64,000 nucleotides of DNA from Hygrophila difformis (taxonomy: Eukaryota > Streptophyta > Magnoliopsida > Lamiales > Acanthaceae), in the NCBI GenBank assembly GCA_030278955.1, contig JAOANR010000004.1, forward strand, positions 19,025,248 to 19,089,247. The letters are read 5' to 3'. Both the position numbers and the translations under genes were made by a program. How positions within the stretch are numbered: the stretch's first letter is position 1; each line of letters begins with the position of its first letter. The notes under the pieces were generated by a model. It was not told where the DNA came from, made no database searches, and saw only the letters and a program-made list of their open reading frames with translations. Positions 10,907 through 22,085 of this stretch are shown here, piece by piece.

Positions 10907-12525
10907 TATAACAATAACACCATCTTTCAATTTCGTCAGTTGGGCATGTGTTTATGTCAAGTCTGCATCCGACACATGACCTCGAATGAGCTTGAAAGAA
11001 ATAGTATGAAACTTGACTGCCAGAGCACCATGACTCTTCTCAAAAGAATCATTTAGTTCCACATGACATGTCTCAATCAGTGTATGAAAATGTGCCCAAC
11101 AAGTTTCAAAATTTCCCAAACTGGATCGCAGCTGACGTTTCAATGCTGAGTGTTGCCCCTCTGCCCTGTTATTTTTAAAAAAAAATTAATAAAAGAGCTC
11201 AAGTTGTAAGTTCAATATATCAATATCCAGCTATCTAAAATTTACAAACAACACTATAATACATGTTCGTGGTTGTGGTCCTGTTTGAATAAGTGTTTCG
11301 TTTCAGCCACCATCAATTCATTCCAAGATAATATAAATAAATAACATTGTTCCTTCTTGGCAAACAATTTCTTGTAATTCGTCATCACATTCCTATCAAT
11401 GAGCCACTTACATAGCATGTGAACGGTGGTAGGAAAAATTCTTTCAATTGCGTTGATCAATACCTTCTCTCTGTCTATTATAATTACCGAAGGCAAACAA
11501 TCGTCATCCATTAAAGCCCTCAGACTGCCCAACGCCCACGTGTAATTGTCCACCTTCTCTGCTTGAAAGTAGGCACATGCCACACAGAATGTCTTGTAGG
11601 CGGAAGTCTCTCCTACAATCTCAAAAGGGGGCATCCGATACTTGTTCGTCTTGTATGTGCAATCCATAGCCAACACTTTCGGGAAGGCTTTCATAATGTC
11701 AATTCTCTTTGGGTGGGCAAAGAATAGATCTGTGACCTCCCCACTCGACTCGCATCTCCTAAAAACAAAGTAGTACCCATGCTCTTTTAACTTGCGCAAC
11801 AAGTATTGCATTTCGGATCTACTGGCCCGATCAATCACTTTCGCCCTCGCATTGTATGATGTCCTCATGGTTGAGACGTTCCTCGGGAAATTCTCTCGAA
11901 GTTGCTCATGGATGTTTTTTACTGGCACTTTCATTCTCGACAAACACAACACAAACTCTTCCTCCTCCTTCGTCAACCTCCCCACATATGGATGCCCTCG
12001 AGATAGTTGGCAAGAGGATGATTGTGCACACCACTCACAACAGTTAGATCCCAATGTCCCATAATCTCTTTTTCTTGGCCCCTTATTAAAAATGGGCATC
12101 CACATTTTCGGGTGCCTACATCCCTTTTTTTTTTACTTGATTTTTCCTCGTCACTCTTCACTTCATCGACAGAAGGATCGAATCTATTCTTTTTCGCTTT
12201 ATGCTTCCTATACTAGCCATCTCGTTCGCATCCTATGAAAACCCGACCCTTGTTTGTTCTCGTTGCAATATTCGACCTCTGAACGACAACTATCGTTTGA
12301 TGGGCGATGGCGATTTCCTTAACACGTTCAACCAAACTGTCCATACTATCAAACTCCTCGTCTGTCGAAAATAGGAGGGAGTAGTCAGTTATAACATCCA
12401 AGCTCAATTCCTTATTTTCATGGGCAACACTCTCCTCGCTTGATAGTATGCGATTATGCTATAATAAACGACCAATTAAACAGAATGAGAAAAGGAAAAA
12501 AAAAAAAAAAAAGTGAACTGCCAGC

Positions 12526-12593
12526 TCTGGCCGTTTGACTATAGACAGGATCGGCAAGCACTGGCCGATCGTGTCTATAGCCAAACGGCCAGA
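12526..12593. repeat. 30-bp hairpin with 8-nt loop in MULE intron, plus direct repeats
   Basis: Arms 12526-12555 and 12564-12593 pair at 28 of 30 positions around the loop AAGCACTG. The sequence just after it repeats parts of the arm (TCTGGCCGTTCATTGCAAAG at 12594-12613, then GGCTGTGCATTGCAAAG near 12632), giving a small nest of inverted and direct repeats. It lies in the presumed first intron of the MULE. Confidence 0.8.
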
Positions 12594-13269
12594 TCTGGCC
12601 GTTCATTGCAAAGCCAAATGGCCAGAGCTGGCTGTGCATTGCAAAGACATAACATTCCCTCACGGCTATCCATGGACTTTACATTCGTACACTAACTGGC
12701 CATCCATGGTTGTTCTATTTTCCACTGTCGGCACAACCACAACTAAAATTATAAAATACAGAATTAAAAAAAAAATTACAAACATACGAGTTCTATATGT
12801 TGTTGTTGATGTTGATACTGGTATTCATATTCTTTCACCACTTGATGTTCATCTTGATATTCATCCTCATTATCCATCGAATATGAATACGAAAAATGTG
12901 GTAAGGAAAAAACGTAACGAAGGAAGTAGGGTTCTAGGTTTTGGTTTGAACAATCAAGAGGAAAAGGGAAAGAAAAAAATTGTGCGTGCCCCAATCTGCT
13001 AAACTGTGCCATAATCCTCAGTCCTCCATTAAGTATGGGTATTTGAGATATTTTACTTAGAATTTGTGTACCCTAATATATTTTGTGGGCATATAACCGC
13101 AGCCAATTTTGAGAGACTTCTTGTGAACTTGTGTGGGGTCCGGAAGTTAATTTTTGTCTCAAAGATTCTAAAAGAGGGAAACACAAAATCATTGTAGACA
13201 AGCAGCCAAAATAATACTCCCCTTTTTCCCTTCTACCTTATTTTCCTCATGAAGCTAAAATTTAGTAAT

Positions 13270-13530
13270 CCCTCCGTTTTTATTTATGTTTACCCTTTGC
13301 ATAGAAGATATTATTCATTAACTAACTTTGATTCAACTTTTTAACATGGTTATATAAGATCAAGCATAGTTAAGTAAGATGTTGGATTCTTCTAATCGTG
13401 TAGTTTTATAATATCAAATTTTTATAATTTTTACTTGTATATAATTGAGATATTAATTATTGAAAATGTGCATTGGATTACGTGCTGTGCAGAAATGGAG
13501 AGGTTATAAAAGAACATAGGAAAACATTGC
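13270..13530. mobile_element. Stowaway-like MITE, family with copies near 35603, 57338 and 57778
   Basis: AT-rich ~260-bp unit starting CCTCCGTTTTTATTTATG and ending near AAAAGAACATAGGAAA. A conserved inner stretch (TTTTTACTTGTATATAATTG, then AATGTGCATTGGATTACGTG) recurs in the units at 57338 and 57778 and, reversed, at 35603-35760. Ends are approximate because terminal repeats are weak. Confidence 0.55.
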
Positions 13531-13683
13531 AATGCATCAAATAAGGTGAAATGTCATCATCAGAAACTGCAGAATAGTTCGGCTGTATCCTAGTTATGAA
13601 TTCCCTTCCTAAGCCATCATCTTCAAGGCCAAGCAACCTGCACTATTGCTTCGAAAGGAAATTATATGTTATAACACAACACT

Positions 13684-13770
13684 GAAATGCAACAGGTGAA
13701 GAAACCACAATATGGTCTGGAACACCACCGAAATGAAACAGGTGAAGAAACCACAATATGGTCTGGACAT
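13684..13770. repeat. 46-bp tandem duplication downstream of the Tti2-family gene
   Basis: GAAATGCAACAGGTGAAGAA starting at 13684 recurs as GAAATGAAACAGGTGAAGAA at 13730; the two copies share ACCACAATATGGTCTGGA. It lies 140-230 bases beyond the stop codon at 13910, so it may be in the 3' untranslated region. Confidence 0.85.
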
Positions 13771-13909
13771 GGTCATCGATCATAACATATGGGCAATAAT
13801 GTGGTGCGTAATTCTTGAAACTGAAATTTCAATATTTCTGAATCATTATGAAGAGGTAGAACAAGACGAGTAAACATGCAAGCAAATACCATTTTAGGGT
13901 CTCACGTGA

Positions 13910-16900
13910 TTAGCAACTGTGGGTAAAAAAAGCTGCAACGTTTTGATCATCCTTATATTTGGTCCAAGTTGCATCCAACTGTGATCCTCGGGACCTATAA
14001 AACACAATTAAAGGAGAATTGAATACAAGCTAATATCTCTGTAAAAGCCTACATTGGCACGAAAACATTTTTTGGCATAAAAAAACCAAATACATCAAAA
14101 GTGAGGCAAACTCACACTTGAATCAGGTTTAGCAATGTAAGAATATGTGATCTAATATCTTCACGAGCAACTTTTAATGCTGCATCCTTGTACAGAATGA
14201 CAAGCTCGTCCACCAATCTGTGACCCAATATACAAACAATGAGTATTATTAGTGATGGATTGGGTGTTGCATCCAGGCAACTAGTTTTCCTAGGGAATAT
14301 ATAAACACAAATCTAGAGTGTTTTTTTATGGAACTCTACGATTCTTTCATACATATATACATTCGATAGGAGATAGTAAAAAAGATTACATATACAGATA
14401 TGACATATGATAAATGTTTTATCAAGCCTTCCAAGATTTTATATTTTTGTTTACTTTATATACAATCAAAATGTGCATTGCAAACCAAATGTTAGATTGT
14501 GTCTACAACTGTGTTCAATGTATATCCATGCTCAATTACGATACGGGTCATTGTGATGCAGCTGAAACTCCCATGCAAACAAATGCAATAAACAATCTTT
14601 TACATACAATTAATGATAATGTACATTTCATTGGAAATTACACAATTTATTTGCAATTTGGCAGGAACCTTGGTCCTGAACTCCAGATCTTACGAGACTT
14701 CCCATCAATCTAAAATTTAGAGATGAATGTACTAATTACCTTTCAATAAATGGAGAATTCCTTATCCATGTGAGCTTTGCAACAGTCATCATGCGCTCAA
14801 GGACCTGAAGCACCACCAAATAACCAATAAACAAGAAGTCAAATAATCAAGAGCCTGTTATAAATATAAGTCATGAATCGCTAGAATGTTTTGCATTAGC
14901 AAAACCAAAATTCCAAAACCCACACACCAGGGTAACACAAAAGATGTCACTGAAGTACAAGAAATTGCCTTACCAGTAAAATTGTTTCATCATCGTCGAC
15001 ATGCATCCATTTAAAGAAAAGAGGAAAAAGAGACCTAAAATGGGCAAGCAGTACAAGGCCAAGACCATTCAAAAGTGGCTCACAGTGTGTTAACCATGCA
15101 ATGCGCCGCTGCTTGTTTCTTGGTTGCCTTTCCAAATGATTCAGCATTTCATTCAGTATCTTATCATACCTATATAAAAGGGAAACCAAACAAAAAGGAC
15201 AAAAAAGTTAAAATTGTTGCCAGCTCAAAAGTGAGGAGATATTAGGACATATAAAGTGTTCTCAAGACTTTTTTGCCATTCTATCCCACAATGTCAATAG
15301 AACAAGATAGAAACTGCGTCAAATGTAAATAAAATATGATACAAAACTGAGTCAATATTAACCTTCTGGAAAATCAGAAACCTGATGCATGGGAAATGCC
15401 TGCAACTCATGGAAACAGAGCATCTAGGTTCGTTACATATATTTTAGATAATTTTTGTAGTATGGTTTCACATTGTTTTGGGACATTACCACCATACTAT
15501 CTACTCTAAACTAGTAGCTAGCTGGTACAAGGCCGAGTAACAAACAACAACCAAGTGGTTATCCTTACCAACCAGTTTCAAACGTAGTAGGACGAATAAC
15601 CAAACAGGATGGTTTGCAACAAGGACAGTACCTAAAGCTAAGATACTAATTCACGTAAAATATATAAACATAATTCAAACGCAGTAATTAAAACCTGCCA
15701 AAACAATGACTTAGTGCTCCGCCTCCTTGCGTATAATCACAATCAGCTCTAACCGGACCACCTCGCCCTGAAGGCTGGAGTATCCCCTAGTCGGACCTCC
15801 CTTTTTTGTCTAGGCCGTTGCATAATGGGGACACTCTTGTTGGCGATGGCCCACCTCCCTGCAGCTCCATATTGGGTGTCCATCCGGACTTATCTCGTGA
15901 ACGGGGCTATAGCACCTTGTTCGCCACCCTAGCTACCTCATAGCAACCTTGTCAATAGGGTAGGCCTCCACATCGGTGGCCCTCTCTATCTCTCTTGCTC
16001 CGCCACATCTGTTGTTCCTCAGCCCGACTCACCTCCAATAGGGTCCCTTAGATGCATATAAAGGGTCTCTTTTTGTGCAGGGGAGCCGGGTTGGAGAGCG
16101 GCGGATGTGGCAGAGCCTTAAGAGAGACAGAGAGGGCCGCCAAGGTGGAGGCCAGCAATTACATACTGCTAACAGGAGTCGCTTGGAGGGTGGCCATGGT
16201 GGCGGAAAAGGTGTTGTAGCCCCAATTCGTGAAATAGATCCAATTGGACATCTAATACTCCACAGGCATGTGGGTCATTGCCAATCAGAGTGCCTCCACC
16301 CTAGTATATAGCAGCTTTGAGGGCAATCCAACTTGGAGGCGAGACCGTCCAGTTAGAGGCTTAGAGCTGATTGTGGCGCCAAACTAAATGTGATTGGCCA
16401 CATTGAGGCGGAGCACTCGGACAATGCTTTGGTAGTTTGGTTTATATTCCAACAATTGATTTATGCTCATTATTGTTTATGATGTTATGTGAATTAGTAT
16501 CACAGCTTTAAGCACTATCCTTGTTACGAATACGAATCATCATGCTTATTACTGCTCTTGAAACTGGTTAATGAGAATAACCACTTGGTTATGATACTCA
16601 GCATTGTGCTAGCAAGCCTAAGTTATATGGCATGATAGTTAGTACGGCAGTAATATCTTGAACATGGTTTTAAATTTTCGGGCTTTACATGATGAAACTG
16701 CACTATGATTACCACTAATTAAAAATGATCAAAGAGTTAATCAAAAGTATAATACAGGACAAAAGGGAAAGTTAATTTAATATCTGGGTATTATGAATCA
16801 TGCACGATGAGAAATAACTTTTTGTTTCTTAATTGTCTAGCACCTTTACACAACAACCAAGTGTAATGGTTAATAGCCATCCTTCTAAAATTTGTATCGT

Positions 16901-19896
16901 CAAACATAGAAACTAAATCGTTAATATCATCTCACATATACATTGTAGTGTCAATGAAGGGAGCCCAACCACGCAAAAGAAATATCTGTAAAGAATCGGG
17001 ATATTAAACTCACTTAATTGAGAATATCATAGGAGGGCCCAAGTCTAAGAAAATTTGAGGGAATTGGGAAACAGATGCATATGCAATTTTAAAAGTGGGA
17101 TTACACTAATATTGATAATTTTCAAATGAAAATTCGAAAGTAACATATTAATTAATACAATATAATTATGTACATGTAAAACAAACCATACGATAAAATT
17201 TAGTTACAACAAACATATGGATAAAACATTTTTAAAATCCCAAACAAGACTATTACTTCAATGTTCAAACTATAAACCTAACCAAGATGCAAAAGTACAG
17301 TCCGATTTGGTTGTGTTTAACATATTATGTCTCCCCATTTTTAATGAATACTACCATTTTAAACAATAATAAACTTGTCTTCATGTGAGCAGGTCCAAAC
17401 GAAAAGTCTTTCGATTAGATAGAGCTGTAGACAAACTAATTTTAGTACCATGAACTACGAGGATTACTTTGTTGTGTTAAAGTGACAAGAAGCACAGACA
17501 TCTCCACCACGTAGTGCCATATCTCATCATCCGAAGCAATATTTTGGCAGCAAGCATCAAGAATTGCATCGGCATATCCACCAATCTCCATAGAACTTAC
17601 ATGTTTTCCAAGATGTATAAAGGTCATCATACCTTGCCTCTGAATATATGAAGCACAAAACTTTTCTTTACAGAGGGCGTGAGCAATCAAATCACACACA
17701 TGCCTTTCTTTTATATAGTGATACCAAAAGACATCTTCATAACAATGAAAAAGGCAAGTAAATTATAAATTGTGAGCCAGAGAAATAAAAAATAAAAAAC
17801 TGGCAGAACATGAACACTCAATCTGACTATGCTGAAGCAAATAAGGCTGTTCTGGCAAGATGTGAAAAGACAAATATTCGAGTTTCCAACATTTTCACTT
17901 ATTCTAATTATAGTGAATTGTAACATAAGCCTCACAATAATGTTATAAAAGTTTGGTAACATGTATAGTTGTTATCATCCAGTTATTTGCTAATTACTAT
18001 GTAAAACAGGTAAAAATTTGAGTAAAAACAATTGCTAGTGTGAACTTGAGCAACAAAATGAAAAGTAGCATATGGTTGCAACTACTATCATGGTTAGATA
18101 AATAACAAAAACAAACATGAACTCCATTACTAGTTTAATATGACAATGGAAGATACTTGAAACCTTCTTTTGCCTTACCATCTAGCAGAGAACAACTCCA
18201 GAGAAAACATTGTAACTTATTCAAGAATAGTTCTCCTCCATTGTCAATGATAGTGAGGAACTTCTACACACAAACCCCATTAATCATATAGCCTTCCACA
18301 ATTATATTGATTTTTTAAACGCACCAATAAATACCATTATTCGAAAGTGAATTAAAAGTTACATCATCTAATATATTGTGCTTTATTTCTTTCAACAGGT
18401 CTTGACCACAACTGAAGAATAGACATTAAACTTCAAAAGCAATACAAGGAAGAGAACCCTTGCCTAACTTAATTCCCATCATAAATGTAAATTGAACTAA
18501 AATAAAACTCTATTTAACAGCCAATTAGCTTCAATTATTTTTAATTAAAAAACACATCATTGAAAATATTATTATTATATAGATATAGATTTATATTTAT
18601 TACTGGCTTTTGGTGCTTGCTATTTCAAGAAAAATACAGATGGGGGGCAAACCAACGAAAATGATAATTACCAGAGGCAATTAAGTTCAATTTTCACAAG
18701 AAAAGTTGGGGTTTATAAGGGTTAGGCATCTTTTATCAAAGCTACAAGTGAACACCACCAACAACAATAGCCAAAAAGGAAAATCAAATCGCAATACATT
18801 AGAAATATGCACCATCTGCAGATCTTACTTTCACTTCTGGAGACCAGTGATCAAGATTTGCCAAAGCACACGGGATTACCAAAGCGCACAATTTTCCTAT
18901 ATATGGAGCATCCACCTATAATTACCATAAGAAAAAGAGCCCACAATGAAAGTCAGATAAATCCTCTTCAATGAGCTAGCAACCAAACTAGGATACTAGG
19001 AACATCGCACTTCTAAGTTTCGACACTAGCTACCAAATATGCAAAGGTACAGGGTAAAAATTGCATAAATAGGATATTATGTAATGCACATCGTTCACAA
19101 ATTACATAGTTAGTATCGGAATTTGCAAAAGAGGTAAGTATAGTGTCTACTTCAATTCCCACAAAAACACAGAAAAAATTGCATAGATGCACAATTACCT
19201 GAGTAACAAACCATCTGAACTGATAGGCAGCCAAAATTGCATAAGCAACCGGAGTCCTAGCTGTGGCTGCAGAAACCACATCACTCTCTTCATTCGCATC
19301 TATGGCGCTTTCCTTAATGACACCCTTCAGCAGAGGCAAAACATCGGGCATAAGCTCAATCACCAGCCGCGTTTCACAATCACCAATGCCTCTCAAATCC
19401 AACTCCAATTCCCCAACATTCGTCGAACACTTGGAGTGCATAGCCACAGCCATAGCCATAGCATCATCGTAAGAGTAGTAGGCCTCAGCAATTTCTTTCA
19501 AGGCAGAAGCTGCGCAGTGCGCGAGGGATTCCGGGACCCAATTGAGATGCTGGCTGGTGGTCGGGTTCGAAGAGGAAGCTAAGGCCGCGCAGCACAAAGC
19601 GAAATCTTTAATCTTGGTTCGAATTTGGGGGTCCGAAGTGGGAAAGGAGGGCTCAGGGAGCAGAGATAGGATCCGGGATTTGATGGAGACATGGGCATGG
19701 GCCGGCGGCGGGAAGTAAGGAACTCGGGAGATTGCGTCCTTGAGGGTTTCTGATAATCTGTAAGAATCAAATCAAGAAAGGGTAAGTGTTGCGACCATGG
19801 AGGAAAACATAGGGGAAAAGAAAAAGGCCAAATGGGGATTGATAACTGAGCGAGGGTTTGGACTAGAGTGAGGGAAGGAGATGCAGAATTGGACAT
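13910..19896 (-). CDS. Tti2-family (TTT complex) ARM/HEAT-like protein, 8 exons, 444 aa
   Basis: Exons (minus): 19847-19896, 19199-19757, 18829-18915, 17449-17639, 14974-15169, 14740-14804, 14116-14217, 13910-13994. All introns are GT-AG and the frame stays open across all seven junctions. The start is the first ATG of the frame (MSNSASPSLTL); the end is ...VAAFFTHSC. The helical-repeat protein has a conserved middle: PVAYAILAAYQFRWFVTQ, GKLCALVIPCALANLDHWSP, GMMTFIHLGKHV, AILDACCQNIASDDEIW, HLERQPRNKQRRIAW, VLLAHFRSLFPLFFKW. I recognise this as the plant member of the Tti2 family; with Tel2 and Tti1 it forms an HSP90 co-chaperone that matures TOR, ATM, ATR and SMG1 kinases in the cytoplasm (family knowledge). 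Introns 3 (1.2 kb) and 4 (2.3 kb) are long; intron 4 holds a fold-back element. The gene model is firmer than the function. Confidence 0.82.
15430..16720. repeat. 1.3-kb fold-back element (long imperfect inverted repeat) in intron 4
   Basis: The left arm (about 15430-16054) is repeated, reversed and complemented, in the right arm (about 16055-16720) around an ATGCAT centre at 16052-16057. Example pairs: AACCAAGTGGTTAT 15549-15562 with 16577-16590; GATACTAATTCAC 15642-15654 with 16489-16501; GTGCTCCGCCTC near 15715 with 16410-16421; CCACATC 16003-16009 with 16104-16110. The middle is GC-richer than the flanks and the arms have clearly diverged. It has the shape of a Foldback or MULE-type MITE. 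I see no transposase and no clear target duplication. The open frame 16075-16311 lies in one arm and is not a gene. Confidence 0.85.
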
Positions 19897-20902
19897 TAGA
19901 GATTGCAGCTACAGGGATGATATGGGATTAGGAGTTCCTCCTCGTAGGTTTGCAAAATGGCTCCTGAGAATGGGAATGAATGACAACGAACCCGTTTCCA
20001 ATTTGGACTACTTTTTTTTCTTCTTTTGGCAAGTCCTGTTTTTAATCAGTAACCCACTTTTACCATTATCTCACCTTATGCCAGATCATTTTTTTTACTC
20101 TAACATCATTTTAATTCATTTCAATTAATTCTATCTAGTTATTAGTAATTCCTTTTTATGAGCCCGCAATCCAATCATTAAAAATATTTAGATTTTAGAT
20201 TATTTTTTATAAACACAAATAATGCATATTTCTATTTCCAAATATATTATTTTGTTGTTTTCGAGTTTAAATGATTTTTAAACTAGAAAACTAAATATAC
20301 TAATACATATTCAAAAGTAATAATATTATTCTAAAAAATAAATTTCGAAAATCTAAATGATACATGACATAAATATACATAAATTGAATTTTGAAATAAT
20401 TAATACTACATTTTGAATAAACATAAATTAAAAGTTTACCAAAAAAACATAAATATTAAAAACAAAATAAATTGTAAATACAAAAATAAAATAAATTTAA
20501 AAAAAATAAGATAAAAGAAGGAAAAGAGATGTTGGAAGAATAAAAACTAATGAGTGAAATAAATTAAAAAGAATCATAAAAAAATGAAACAGACGATTGG
20601 GAGAAGGATTTTCTATCAAGAGTTGTGCGACCCATCCGATTCATTGAGTTAATACCTTTGAACTGCACAGGTGGGGCCCACCATGTATTAATTGCCACGT
20701 TGCATTACAGTTCAATTCATTCTGACAACGTCCTTTTGAATTAGTTTTTTATATACGCGATGTAGGTGCTCTGATAACAAGTAGGAAAGAAGAAAGCATG
20801 CAGTAAATAAAAAAGAAGGCAACGAACAGAACAGCTAAACAACGCTACATCCTAGGATAGCAAGCACCGGAAGCGTTCGCAAAGGGTTCTTTCTGGATGA
20901 AA
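19897..20902. other. Upstream region of the Tti2-family gene; AT-rich intergenic
   Basis: Presumed promoter and 5' untranslated region of the Tti2-family gene, next to a T-rich run at 20010-20025. From 20130 to 20590 it is very AT-rich with A/T homopolymers. I see no gene and no clear TATA box that I would defend. Confidence 0.5.
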
Positions 20903-21312
20903 TCAAGCGGAAACGCCCATGTGGTAAAAAAATTCATCTTTGGATGCCCCATGTTTGGCAAGACCGTCCGCAACATTGTTACCTTCCATTAGTATACGAT
21001 GAATATCAAAAGATTCAAAGAATTCCCGTAGCTTCCTGATCTGAAGGAGAACCAGAGTAAGAGGATGCATAACATCCAACACCTCATCCAACACCTCAAG
21101 TAGCCCAATGCCCATCAAGGAGTCCGAATAACAGCAGACATTACGAATCCCAAGCCAAGACACAAATCTCAGTCCAAACAACAAGGCAGACGTATCGGCA
21201 TAGATAGTATTACCTCTACCAATTCCCCATGCAAAGTCCACTGTCATCACGCACGATAAAACCAAATCCCGCACACCCCGGTTTTTCAAAAGAACTCATG
21301 TCCACATGGAGA
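20903..21312 (-). pseudogene. Non-LTR retrotransposon RNase H-like domain, frameshifted fragment
   Basis: The long part (20903 to about 21210) reads GIGRGNTIYADTSALLFGLRF, then VCCYSDSLMGIGLLEVLDEV, ILMEGNNVADGLAKHGAS: the alpha/beta RNase H fold of plant LINE-type polyproteins (RVT_3-like), with Asp in YSDSL and the last Asp in VADGLAKHG. The N-terminal strand (FEKPGCAGFGFIVRDDSGLC) is visible in another frame just upstream (about 21225-21290), so there is one frameshift. No reverse transcriptase or poly(A) tail is next to it. It may be a fragment of a LINE or a domesticated RNase H gene relic. Confidence 0.75.
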
Positions 21313-21559
21313 ATGAACCCCTTATTTAGGGCCAATTATAGCTTTTATAAAAATTACTATAAAATAATATAAAAGAACAAATATTTATTTTCTATATAAT
21401 TGACTAAATAATAATTAATATTCATTGTAGTGCAAATACATAATTAAACTAAAGCAAATATAATAATAAAAAATAATATAATTTTATATACAAGTTCATA
21501 TAAAATAATAATCATTTGTAAAAAAAAAAAAATAATAAAGTGATATTCATTGAGTTCGT
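21313..21559. other. AT-rich spacer
   Basis: Almost pure A/T with short repeats of ATAATA and an A run near 21520-21531. I see no gene. Confidence 0.6.
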
Positions 21560-22085
21560 GCATTTCAAATTAAAGATGCAATATGTTGTGAGTCTCCTTC
21601 AGACCAATATTCGATGTTCACCTCATGTGCACGAATGTTGTGAAGTTCAATTCATGGTATGGAATTTGAATTTTGATCCATCGTATTAAAAAACAAGTCC
21701 TCTTCAGAACTTTTGTGAATGTAGGTATGCAATTGAAATGCACCCATGACAACTTCAATTTGAATTTTCCACATTAAACTAGATCATTCTACTCAACATC
21801 TTCTAGTGCTTCTTCAACACTCCAAATGGTCGCTCAATACAACTTCGTAGCAATGAATGTGAATGATTGAAAGCTTCTTGCATGTTAGTTGTTGGCTCAT
21901 TTTCAAATTAAGATGGATGATATATGGTCTTTGAATATGGAACCAAATATCCTTTCTATATGGATATCATTTATCAACCAAATAATATCAACCTATAAAA
22001 ATATTCAATACAGATTAAGGTTTATGTAAATTATAAACATTGTCATCAAATAACAACATAGTTATAAATTAGTGGATATGAGAAA
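21560..22085 (-). pseudogene. PIF/Harbinger transposase, C-terminal part (split by E2)
   Basis: On the minus strand, after an intron-like stretch ending in TTTTTATAG near 21990, the relic reads YYLVDK*YPYRKDIWF ... RPYIIHLN, then in another frame FNHSHSLLRSCIERPFGVLKKH with the third catalytic residue (E in CIER), then KMLSRM and GCISIAYLH. This is the C-terminal half of a HARBI1-type DDE nuclease with several stops. The matching N-terminal half is on the other side of E2 (33195-33800). The last bases before E2 are AGAAA. Confidence 0.82.

Larger units (their letters stand above)
9582..12877 (-). pseudogene. MULE (FAR1/SWIM-type) transposase, intron-bearing, broken and invaded
   Basis: Probable first exon 12788-12877 (MDNEDEYQDEHQ..., ending at a GTATGT donor). 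Next exon from about 12438 to 11254: FAR1-type zinc-binding N-terminus (TRKCGCPFLI ... GVHNHPLA), linker (GHPYVGRLTKEEEEF), transposase core with first Asp in VLAMDCTYKTNKY and a second in IIIDREKV. A further exon from about 11178 begins with AEGQHSALKRQL, then FETCW. After a solo LTR the frame resumes with the SWIM zinc finger (CGCVLRTTCGLPCAHEL) and DFWRKLDINP; a last short exon (IPPVPCGRSD) runs into the E1 border. Lesions: TAG at 12213-12215, a one-base frameshift near 11998, a stop just after the SWIM motif, the solo LTR, and E1 cutting off the C-terminus. DNA transposase by family; inactive. Confidence 0.85.

Noticed and set aside
12535..13002. 155-codon plus-strand ORF
   Set aside because: It overlaps the hairpin and, in antisense, the probable first MULE exon; low-complexity and no motif.
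16075..16311. 78-codon ORF in the Tti2-family intron
   Set aside because: It lies entirely in one arm of the fold-back and has no protein features.
19579..19896. A 105-codon minus-strand ORF covering the first exon of the Tti2-family gene
   Set aside because: It reads through a GT-AG intron (19758-19846) and then continues in the wrong frame; removing the intron gives a continuous 444-aa protein.
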